From positions 124,001-188,000 of the forward strand of contig CAJNDS010002717.1 of the NCBI GenBank assembly GCA_905221605.1: a DNA stretch of 64,000 bases, read 5' to 3'. Source of the stretch: Symbiodinium natans (lineage: Eukaryota > Sar > Dinophyceae > Suessiales > Symbiodiniaceae). A program made the translations under genes and the position numbers. The notes below the pieces were generated by a model. It ran no database searches. It was given only the letters and a program-made list of their open reading frames with translations, and was not told where the DNA came from. Positions 46,001 to 55,729 of the stretch are shown here, piece after piece. Position 1 is the first letter of the stretch; the number at the start of each line of letters is the position of its first letter.

Positions 46001-48886
46001 TTCTCGACCGCTTTAACTTGGTTGGGTGTTTATGTCCAAACAGCTGAGGCCACATCAACCGAATAAACTCAATGCTGGGCAAATGAGGAAGCTCACAAGG
46101 ATTCTTGGGATGCGGCGCTCGCAACTTCCACAGCTGTGTAGATTATGGAGGACTCGTACTGATTCGAACTTGCGGTGTAATGCATGCGTGCATGTTAGGA
46201 CAAGTCGTAGTGGAAGCGCACGTGTGATACCTACCCTGCAGCGTTGAACAGTCGCAGTGTAGGCCCTGGGGTGAGTTGTAAAGAGGGTTTGCGAAAGCAC
46301 CCGCCTCTCCCACCCGGCGTAATCGCGCTGTTCGGAGGGGGGTCCAGAGGCCCCGTGCGGACATCCAATGCACTCCAGCCAGTGGGACGAGGAAAACGAG
46401 AGTCTGCTGTGCCAGTTGCATGTTGTGTTCGGTAGGAGCGAATACTTTCGCATTGATGTGTGTGCGCCTGGCGAGACTTGTTGGGCGACTTCTTCGTAAA
46501 GGCCTTAGGGCCATGAAGTTAACTGTTGTGGAGGAATAAGCGACGCCTGCCTGACTGCCCTTTCAGCATTGAAGCTGCCAGGGACAGGTTAGGATCCTTA
46601 GCTACGTGGTTCCGAATTTGCTGCTGTTGCTTGAGCAGTCCCTGTCGACTGACCGACGTAGGGTGGGGGGGGGAGGGCTTCTTCGTAGAGGTTGTTGTGA
46701 CCTTTCGGGCTGCGCAGCGTGTCGCAGCTGAAGGGTCGTGCCCGGTTGTTGTGTTCCACTGCTTGCTCCATTCTTGGCTCCCTTGCTTTAGCGCTGTGCT
46801 TGTGTCTGCTGAAACGAGAGGTCTATCACCGGACCACAGCCTTGTCTCAAAAGGCCAGGTTTGGCCGATGAGACTTCACACAGTTTCCTGTGCTCATGTC
46901 ACTTGTGAAAGCGGCTGATGGTGGGAAACTTGCATCTCTCTGAGCTAAGAACTCGGGTTTAGGGTTGAGGGTCTTGCGGGTGACGTGGAGCGGCGTGGAA
47001 AGAGGCCATGCAGCGAAGCTTCCCCCCAAAATGTGGGCCCTTCTCTGGAACCTCCCTGTGTAGCCCCTTGTAACCCAACCCCATTCTCCCAATCGATCTG
47101 CGGGGCCCCTGATCGCCTTTAAGAAAACCTGGGCAACAGAGTGTATGCGATACACGGGACCCCTGTGAATCCTTGGCTTGCTTCTTGTTCTTCACAGTGG
47201 ACCACTCGTCCTGCTCTTGACGTAGGGGCTCCTGGCAGCAAGGCACAGCAGGCATAGCAGGCACGGCAAGGCCGTGCACGGGCTCCGTGGAGTCAGGGCT
47301 GTGCTGCGGTCCTGTCTGTGGCCAGGAGCCTCCTCTTTCTTGTCCTCCGCCTCTGCCTCGTCATCTTTTGCTTTCTTCTTCTCCTGAGTCACTTGGCAGC
47401 TTGGCAGGCTTCCGAAAGCTTTACAGACAGCTTGATGTGACGCTGTGCTCCATTGTGCTCTCCTTCGTCTGCTTCTTGCGTCCCACGGTCTCCCACTCAT
47501 CTTGCCCGTGATTGGAACGGTCCTGTACGGCACGCAGGCATGCAACACGTTGCAACGACGCAAGCAACGCTTGACTGCGATTGATCATCTGCCATGAGCT
47601 GACACTCTACATCACAACATTCCATGATGCACGTCCAGGCCTCGATAATGTTGGCCACTGCTATCTGGATCTGGTTCCTGAACAACTGGAAGCTCACAAA
47701 AGCAAAGCTCTCCAAAGCGCCACGCATTCCCCGCAAACACCACAGACGGGACAAGGCAGGCGCTCGTCGTAGTGACACTTCCGGACCAAAACAGCAATGT
47801 CACTGCGGGAGTACTCAAAAAAGTCGAGCACTCCATGCCTGGGCAAATGTTGAAGACGCGGAACGAACCCTATATGCCTTCTGCTTGCAAAACTCTACGC
47901 TTCGAAGAGACTTCCCTTCTAGGCTGGGTCTGTCCGAGCAAGGAGGGCATACATGCCATGCTGCATGGTAGCTTTGACTTCTTCTGAACTTTGAACGTTA
48001 AGTGCTTCAATTGACCTGAAGTTAGTCGACACCCTGTCTGTCCGGAGCAACAGCTGGGCTTCGGGGATTGATATGCAGTTGGCATGCTTGGCTAGATGTT
48101 TTGTGGTCCCTCGATTCGCTAGCTTCTGAACGGGCTTCTCGCTCCCGTCATGGCCAGCAAGAATGAAATCACAGCACGACCAGACTCAGCTTGCGACAGC
48201 TGCTGGATGTACCTTTCTGCTCGAGGCGAAAACCTGCATAGTGGGAACAAACGCACCACTGGCACCAGCCTCTTCATGACAGCGGACGAATGAATATACA
48301 AGAACCGCCAACAAAGCCCAAGGCTTTTTGTCGTCCACATCGCCTTTTCCAGCTACCTTTGCTGCACGAACTCTGCAGTTGTTTAAAGAGGCACATGGAT
48401 GTTTACACCTCCAGAATCACTGAAGCAAAGTCAAGCAAAAGGAGTTTCAAGCTCCGGGCGGTCTCAAGCACACGCCTGGGCGCTAAGTTGTGTATTGAAC
48501 GGACGCCCCGCACAATCTGATGTGTCGGACATCTTTTGCAGGAGGTTGGCAGATAACAGAACTTCTTTAGGCTTGGGCAACTGTTGGGCGACGCGGACAT
48601 CTTTCGGTGCCTGAGAAAACGCACCGCGAAGAGTGCCGTGCACGCAACTGCCTGCAACTCTCACAAATTTGTTCGGGGGATCAGGGATGCCAGGGGGTCG
48701 CTGCTGAGGTCCGAGCAACAGTCGTAGCCCCGTTCTCTGCGGCCGCTCGTGGAGGCTGTGCCTGCAGGTTTTCCTAATTTTCTGTACGCTCCCCATGTGA
48801 CACAATGCGACACCATCATGTGACACCACCCGAATACACCAGAACGTCAGCAAAGCCTTCTTCTTTGTCACGACCTTCTTCGACAT
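43090..48886 (-). CDS. UBA-like plus EWxTVxxKKxxK-motif protein, paralogue B, with three motif exons
   Basis: Same exon order as paralogue A, longer. MSKKVVTKKK (48886-48857, GC donor); APKDVRVAQQLPKPKE (from 48610); ERYIQQLS (about 48217); YSRSDIAVLVRKCHYDE (47813-47764, GC); NQIQIAVANIIE (47677-47641, GC); DRSNHGQDEWETVGRKKQTK (47522-47463, GA); EKKKAKDDEAEAEDKKEE (47383-47330, GC); second motif EPLRQEQDEWSTVKNKKQAK (47231-47172, GA); EERKLKEEEEKKEHE (from 45399); third motif DRAPLEPDEWSTVKNKKQVK (45258-45199, GC); EQRKIKEEEEKKEQ with KKEQ repeats (44137-44051, GA); ERLQKEEENKRREAER (43971-43925, GT); KAAADAREAELAKAREAANA (43839-43745, GTAAAG donor); DPAILFAGAK (from 43396); a Lys/Glu tail (about 43295-43095). 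It could instead be a gene plus a 3' partial copy, since the 47.17-45.40 kb intron is long. Confidence 0.65.
45420..47165. other. Long intron or gap inside paralogue B
   Basis: No exon matching paralogue A was found here. If B is one gene this is a 1.77-kb intron, far longer than its other introns; if not, it marks the boundary between a truncated gene and a second partial copy. Short G run at 46662-46675. Confidence 0.4.
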
Positions 48887-48889
48887 GGT

Positions 48890-49316
48890 CGGACCTGAAC
48901 TTGGGAGCGCGCGACGGCGGCTACGCATCTTTCCGCACATCAAGGCACATCGAAGCCAGCAAAACACCCCCCCCCCCTCCAACACCCTCTCAGTCCGAAC
49001 CTCCTTGGTGGGCAATGCCCCAGGCCTGTGCCCAGGGTCAAGCCCAACCGGCTCGAGCCGCAACTAATTGCATGTCTGGGCCATGTTCGGATGGTTTGGG
49101 GAGGGCCATGCCACGGATTCGCAGCTTCGACATATCAATACTCATCAGAGACTCAAAGTAACCATGAGACACCATGGCGTGCACGACCACGGACGCTTTT
49201 TTCCACGCTTCAAGCTTGCTCCTGCGAGGAGCTGACGCGGTCTTCGTGCAGAGCCGCACATAGTGCGCTGCAATGGGCTCACTTCAACTGCCCTGCATTA
49301 ACATGTGTTTACAGCA
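48890..49316. other. Short intergenic spacer between EF-hand gene and paralogue B
   Basis: Only about 430 bp separate the stop codon of the EF-hand gene (49317) from the start of paralogue B (48886), both on the minus strand. No promoter motif is recognised. A short C run lies at 48967-48978. Confidence 0.5.
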
Positions 49317-49724
49317 TCAATTGAGCATCGCAGCGTAGTCCACATACTCTTGAAGAGAGACGTCTCCGGACTGATCCTGGGCTCGTGCATACTTTAGAAG
49401 GAAAGCGGCACAGAACAATGCAGCTGGAGATATGCAGATTGCATTCTTTGTGCAGATGGTGCGCTTTGTCAGAATCTAGAAAGAACTGGTAAAGCTCCAC
49501 GTCAGAGATGCCACCCTTGAAGTGTGCACGAACCTGCCGAAGGTGCACTTCCACCTCTGCAGGGTGCAAGGCAACACATTCTGCCTCCTGGGCATCCATC
49601 TGGTCGTCCTGTGCCATGCAGTTCTTCACCAACAAGGTCAGCTCAAGGCAAACTCGAGGCACCCCCCCAGATCCTTGTTGAAATCCACATCGACAAAGTC
49701 CTGCTTAAACTCTTGCATCTGTGC
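49317..49724 (-). CDS. EF-hand calcium-binding protein
   Basis: Four exons give two complete canonical EF-hand loops. The first exon (through 49674) reads MQEFKQDFVDVDFNK after a CAG. After a GA donor and a 65-nt intron, exon 49608-49585 reads DDQMDAQE; the joined loop DFNKDDQMDAQE has D1, N3, D5 and E12. After a GC donor and a 51-nt intron, exon 49533-49465 reads VRAHFKGGISDVELYQFF then LDSDK. After a GC donor and an 88-nt intron, exon 49376-49317 reads DQSGDVSLQEYVDYAAMLN and stop; the joined loop DKDQSGDVSLQE has D1, D3, S5, G6 and E12. Loop completion exactly across the introns strongly supports the splice sites. A calcium sensor or buffer role follows from the family. An N-terminal part upstream of 49724 is probable but not found. 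Confidence 0.85.
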
Positions 49725-49729
49725 AGCAG

Positions 49730-51010
49730 TGACCTCAGTTTGCACATTTCATTGAAGCACAGCACGCTTCGTCGTCTTTGCTGTGGGTGAGCTCAAGACC
49801 GGCTTTGGCGTGCTCAGCTCCAGATTTTGTATGTGTGGTGGAATTTGGATCCTTGGCGAATCGACCCAATCACGCGCCTTTCCGTGAGAATCCATAGCAA
49901 CACGAGGCAACGCGCGCGAACGCCACGACACCGGGATCACGGCAAAGGTTCCGCCTTGACGGAGAGCGAAGCCAAGCTCGCCAGGAGCTTGAGGCCTGAA
50001 ACACAATCAGCAAGCCGTTGAATATTTGGATATGAAGGATCGATAGAGCTAAGGATGATAGAAAGAGGCAAGGATGCTTAAGGCTTTAGAAGGGTTTCGG
50101 ACTCTGGGGCTGGAGGATTTCAGTTGCCATGAATGCCAGGCACCTCGTGATAGCATGCCTCCAGCAGGTGTGAGAACCAGTCTCTAGCTGACTCTAGCTA
50201 ATGTGGTGAATGGCTACATGGGCTGCATCTGTACTACATCTATTCTCGGACTTTTGTTCAGGGCAAGAAGTGGCTGATGCTGTTGCGGCGCTTTTGTTGT
50301 GCTTCAGGCTGAGGCATGAGCGCGTTCTCCTCTTGAGGTTAGGAACGCCGAAGGAGGAAGCAGAACAGCGTTCACAACATTTCACAACAATCAATGCCCT
50401 TTCCTCTTGCAGGGCCCATTTCTTTTTGGCAGCACCACACACTGGCACAATTGCCTCATGTCACACGAAGGCTCTCATCTACAGCTGCTGGAATCACGAC
50501 AAACCGTGGGCAGCAGTGAGCTGCAGCTGGCAGTGAGCGCTGCCGGCCTCAACAAATGGCATCTCACTGAGCGACTGAGCGCTGAGACTCTGAGCCGGCC
50601 TTGGCCTTGGGCCTTAAAAAGAGGTGAACCCTCTGCAGCCAGCATCCACGATACTGTTCCCGTATGAGCTGGGCAGAGATGGGTCACGCTTGTGCAATGC
50701 GCCCCATCACCATGGGGAAGCACAGTAGCTGAAGGAGGTGCTAGGATTTCGAACCTTTCTTTGCCCGGAGCGAAGTCGAGGTTTGCTTCGAATGTCTAAC
50801 CGGTACTAATCGGTGTTTACTGACCCTGCAAGAAGTAGCATCGCAGAGAACCAACTATTCTCCAAGCTTGCGCCCTCACGGGCACTCAGAATGGTCTGGA
50901 ATCTAAACTTAAACGATATTTTGGATGAATTGGTAGAAACAGCTGTGAAACTCAAGCGCTAGGGACGCCTTTCCTCCCGACCTCGGAAACTCACGCACGC
51001 GACGCTCTGT
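49730..51010. other. Stretch without a supported gene
   Basis: The N-terminus of the EF-hand protein may lie here (a proline-rich minus-strand frame at 50006-49749 ends in a stop just before the first EF-hand exon). No other coding signal is recognised. Confidence 0.3.
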
Positions 51011-51014
51011 CATG

Positions 51015-53000
51015 TCACTCTCTCGCTCGCTCGCTCGCGCCCTTTTTAGGTGGATGTCCGTGGGGTTTACTGCCTAGGCAGCCAAGGGCCGGATCCCCAC
51101 CGGAGGTCCGAGAAGCAGGCTTATCTTGAAGATGGTCTCCCAGGCCTACAAACGGACAGAGTGAAGCTGCAAAGCGGAAAAGCGGGGGCAAGACGTCTTC
51201 TTTGGCCCCTGGCCCACTGGCCATCAGGGCATCCTCAGCATCCTCGTTCCCATCAGTGAGTGGGTTGAGGAGTTCCTGCACCACAATCAGGTAAAGCATA
51301 GTACAGCAAATGGGATCGAGGTGTGAAGCAGCGTCCTTCATCTTCTCCTCGATGCTCTGCAAGGGGGACCTGATCTTCAGGCTGCTCAGCATTGCCTCTT
51401 TTGCATTGCTTCACCCCTTGCAGACCTCTGTAGATATAGCATCAGTTATCCTACGTCTGAACTAGGTTTTCTTGGCGCTTCGGGGTGAAGTCTGAAGAAT
51501 GTGCTATGTGAACTTCAGTGTGAACCATGGGAGCCGGGGGCCCGTCTCCGGAGGCCGCGCATCAGCGGCAGCTCGTGCCAAAGCATCGGTGCAGTCCTGC
51601 GTTGACCTCTCGTAGAGCACGGTTCCGCGCGAAATGGTGCAAGACAAGTGCAAGGCAGACTCTCTCAGTCTCAAGGCGCAGGAAGGGAAAGGCCCTGACT
51701 GTGTGCCGTAGCTCTTCACGAAATATTCCATGATATTCGTGAGCCCGGGCACCTGCTACGCGGTGATGACACTGAAGTTAAAACCAGTCTGCCATCGGGC
51801 CTTTGGCAACTTGATGCCAACTTCTACATAATTTGACGAGAGGATCTTGTCGCCATCCCAACCTCAGAGATGCGCAATGCACGCCCTGCACACCGCATAA
51901 CTCCACCTGGAAAATCAGGCCGCCGCCCACTGTGGCCCTTGTCCAACCAGCGGCGGAGATGGTGAGCCTGAGGCAATGCGAGTTGAAAACAACGAGCATG
52001 TGGAGAGGTTGCTGAGGCGGGGGCGTGGATCGAAATGGAAATCCCAACTGCAGTGTGAAAATGTTTTCACCGTTCTGGAGCACCAGGTCTCCTTCTATCC
52101 GATCCTGTGACAGACTGCCCGCAAACAACGAGCTAAGCGAAGCAGTTGCAAAGGGCTGCAGCAGTCCTTGTACGAGCCTTTGCCCCCATCTCTCCCGGAC
52201 GTATTTCGGAGGGTCGTCAGAAATCTTGGGGCCTTGGACGATTCACTCAGCGCGGCTTAACTGTCCTCTGCGTGGCCTGCTGGGGTCTTGGCAGGGATGG
52301 AGATGGTGCTCCCCATGACCTCGTAGAGCACTGGCCTGGAACGGAGCCGGCGCATGGGGCTCATGTCCGCAGGTCTCTGCGCAGAGGTCCGGGCGGCAAC
52401 GAGAGCATGTACAGATTTCTCGACCTAAGTGCCGCTTTCCCCAGCGGCGCGCGCGCATGCGCGTGAGTGTGCGTGAGTGCGCACGAGTGTCAAGTCGCCC
52501 TTAGGCCCTTGGGGGCGGCGCTCATCGACCACCTCCACCTACACGTCAAACGATGTCAAATTTCACAAGCGGCGCTGACAGCCGGAGACTCAGAAACTCA
52601 GAAACGCAGAGACTCAGAGGCTCAGAGGCTCAGAAACTCAGAGGCTCAGAGGCTCAGAGACTCAGAGACACAGAGACACAGAGGTACAGAAACTGCGACT
52701 GGCCTCCCATCCTTCTTGGGCCATTGCCTCGCAAGGAAGGCCATGGGCCGTGCGAACTTGAACGTCGCCATACCGCTCTGCACACGTCCGCACGCGTCTG
52801 CACCCCTCTGCACAGACGGCTCTCCTCTAGGATTTGGCGGTCGGAGCCGGCCATCAGGTTCGCGGCGCCCTGCAAAGGAACAGAACATTCATCCGCGCAG
52901 TTTCTCGTTGATCCGGCCTCTGCTCCAAGGCCCTCCACGCGTCTTTTCTTGGGATCGATCTTGACAGTGACTACGAGGTTGGCCTCCTCCATTCCGGGCC
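51015..53000 (-). CDS. Tandem-duplicated gene of unknown function, copy P
   Basis: Minus-strand exons shared with copy Q: MEEANLVVTVKIDPKK (about 52992-52945); GAANLMAGSDRQILEE (about 52872-52800); RSRPVLYEVMGSTISIPAKT (about 52346-52285); RIEGDLVLQNGENIFTLQLG then FPF (52104 to about 52032); LTISAAGWT (about 51970-51942); GWDGDKILSSNYVEVGIKLP (51862-51801, GC donor); VPGLTNIMEYFVKSYGTQ (from 51752 after a 48-nt intron); STQDCTDALARAA (about 51605-51565); RSPLQSIEEKMKD (about 51375-51335); QELLNPLTDGNEDAEDAL (about 51285-51230). The protein is a mixed alpha/beta sequence with no catalytic motif I know. Conservation of exon sequence between copies, with divergent introns, argues that it is or was translated. 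Confidence 0.6.
52575..52695 (+). repeat. Short-unit minisatellite (ACTCAGAGGCTCAGAG-like)
   Basis: Seven to ten degenerate units of GACTCAGAGGCTCAGA and GACACAGAG. Copy Q has only two to three units at the matching place (58485-58512), so the array expanded in copy P or shrank in Q. Confidence 0.9.
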
Positions 53001-54095
53001 TGAGCTTGGACGGGCGATGGGGGCATGGACTCTGGCTAAAACATTCATCAGGGACGGCAAATCTCTAGTTAGAAAGCCCGAGGGAGGCGAACACCCAGCT
53101 TGTAGTCATGGCGCACCCTTCCTTCTTCTGCGGGGCACGAGGACCGGGGCACTCTTTCTGTATTTCTTGTTTCTTTCATTTGTATTTCTGTCTTTCTTGG
53201 AGCCCTCTCTTCTGTTGGGCTTCATGGGAAACCCCTTCGCGCACATAGGAGCGCGTCTCGCGGTCGGTGTGAGATTTGCTCATCCAAAACTCGGTTGCCT
53301 TGGGTCAGGATCAGAGCCTAGATCTCCCAAGCAAATAACCACGCACTACTTGTTCCACACCCTCGCTCTGTGTGCACGCGTTGGCGTATGCAGGTTGAGT
53401 TTCGCACTTGTTTGTTCTTCTTCCCGTCCACTCCCAGGAAATGTAGGTAGTCGCGGAGAAAACGTGCAACCGAAGGCATTCCTACTTCGGCGCTGTGCAT
53501 AATTTCAGACCCGCCCGTGAGGGGCCCACCACTACTGCATTTTCGTTCACAAATCGGCAACCCAAAATTACAACATCTCTTTGGTCTGAGAAACACTGGG
53601 GCCGGGGGGAGGGACGATGGGAGAGGGTGGGTAGGGGTGGTTGGGGGGAATCACCCCCCCCTGCAAGTAGAAAAGTCTTGGCGGGTTGGCACAGAGACCT
53701 CATCAAGGATAAAATCACATGCCCCTTTTTCAAATTCGTCACAGATGCTGTACATTCTCTCAAAAAAAATAGCTGGCAGGTACGTCGACGCGCGTCCACA
53801 TCGATTTCAGGACTACACTCTGACCCTCGTCACTAACAGTCAGAGTGAATGGCTGGCCCTCACTGCACGCTGCCACATTCTGAAGCTTGAAACTTTTAAC
53901 GTGCAAGCCGGTCAGACTTCACATGAAGCAGGGCTTATATGGGTTTATATCTCTGTTATTGGTGGGTGTATATAAGGTTCCTTTTAATATTGGTGAGTGT
54001 ATATACCTGGTGTCCTTTTGGGGGCACAAGAAATATATACCCTACTTCACATCTTTTTCATCGCCGCAGTCTAACCCGCCTATTGTGCAAAATTT

Positions 54096-54225
54096 GGCGT
54101 AACAAGCTGGCGTTGCTTTCTCATGGATACACTCAGCTGCCAATCTCACCGAGGCATCATGGCGTAACAAGCTGGCGTTGCTTTCTCATGGATACACTCA
54201 GCTGCCAATCTCACCGAAGCATCAC
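54096..54225 (+). repeat. Tandem duplication, 65-bp unit
   Basis: GGCGTAACAAGCTGGCGTTG at 54096 is repeated at 54161 and the two 65-bp units are almost identical, differing at about one position (GAGGCATCAT versus GAAGCATCAC near the end). Confidence 0.95.
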
Positions 54226-55061
54226 AAAACAAGCGTAACAAGACGGCATACTTTTTAATCATGAAAAAAATAACAATCCTGCAAAAAGCTATAGCCTAAA
54301 CACGCTCTACTCAAAAACCTGTCAAGCGCCAAAGCCTTGGGCCCTAACACTTGATGGCTCACACCCCAGACTTTCAAATCCCCATCCCTAATGGCTAAAA
54401 CCGTACGAAAACCCCTAATCCCTAAGCGTACACCCCAATCTGAATTCCTAAGCCCATTCAATCAGCCCGGGCTCCTGCCACTAAACTCGAGTGCCAAGAT
54501 CGTTCACCCTGCTAAGCCTACACCATACTGTTTCATGTCTCAAAGCACATGAGACGTCGATGTTGGGCAAACATGACAGAAAGCACGGGACAATATAGAA
54601 AGGCAAGGCCAGCGCCACGGAGGGGTGTAGGCACGGGCGCGCGCGCGCGTTTTGATTTTCTCCAAAATCAGAGGGCCCAGATAGATGGCAAAAATTCCAA
54701 GCCCGGCCACCGGACTGAGCTTAGAGCCTTCCAGAAAAAGGCACGGGAGGTCTGAGTTGTTTGTGTCTTTCTTTACCTTTTTGTTGACGTGTTTGTGTTG
54801 TTTTGCTTCTCTGGTGTGTTTTAAGGCGAGTGTGTTTCTATGTTTGTGTTTTTTGTGGTGGTCTGTTGTTTTTTTTGTGCCTTTTTTGTGATGTGTCTTC
54901 TCCAGGACAAACTTAGCTGCTCATCTCACCCAGGCCACAAAATAGGCGTACCGAAATGGAGCTGTTTTATCATGGAAAAAACTTTAACACTGCCGCTTCT
55001 CATCTCACTCAAGAGCCCATGCTGGACAAACCACAAACAAGCCACGGCAACTGACACCCAC

Positions 55062-55062
55062 T

Positions 55063-55141
<79 letters not shown>
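55062..55141 (+). repeat. (ACG)n trinucleotide repeat
   Basis: About 26 perfect GAC/ACG units. In one plus frame it gives poly-Asp, in a minus frame poly-Val; neither frame is linked to recognisable coding sequence, so translation is not supported. Confidence 0.97.
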
Positions 55142-55729
55142 CTACTTCTGCTTCGAAGGCCGGGGGGTGTGGGGGGTGGACACCACCATTGACCTCGGGG
55201 GCGGGGTAAAAGAAAGAAGGGGAGTGCCTGACCATTACTTTCTCAAGTGCATCCTGCAACACCCCCCCCCCCCCCTCAACCTGAACGACCGCATGTAAAG
55301 TACATCCGAAAGCTCATGGGCACTCTCTCTGTCTCTCTCGAAATCTTGAGCACGAGGTTCATGCACCTCATCGTCATCTGGGTTGCAGGCGCAACCGGAG
55401 GAGGCAACTCCTCGTACGAAGGAGGCTGCCTCTGTCAGGGCCCGGTGGAACATGGGAATAAAGGGTTCCCGAGCCATCCAAAGAACCGGCCGAGCTGAGA
55501 CCGCCACTCCTCAGGGGGCGCCGGCTCAGCTTCAGTCTGCAACGGCTGAGCTAACTCAGCCTGCACAGATCACGGTTTGTGTCCTGTCCATGTCTTCCCA
55601 GCTCTTTCGTCCCCCCAAATCTTTTCCGAAGCCTCGACTGGAATGTCATCCTCGTCCGTCTGCGGCCTGAGTTACCGGATTCTCCATGCTTCTCCACTCT
55701 TCCAGGAGTGTGGCAGTCAGTAGGAGCAG

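Larger units (their letters stand above)
53010..55700. other. Region between copies P and Q without a supported gene
   Basis: Contains a 65-bp direct duplication (54096-54225), a GAC array (55062-55141) and a C run (55261-55275). Frames on both strands are short or repeat-driven. Confidence 0.4.

Noticed and set aside
54840..55298. Poly-Asp protein across the GAC array
   Set aside because: The frame outside the repeat is not protein-like and no splice partner or family was found.
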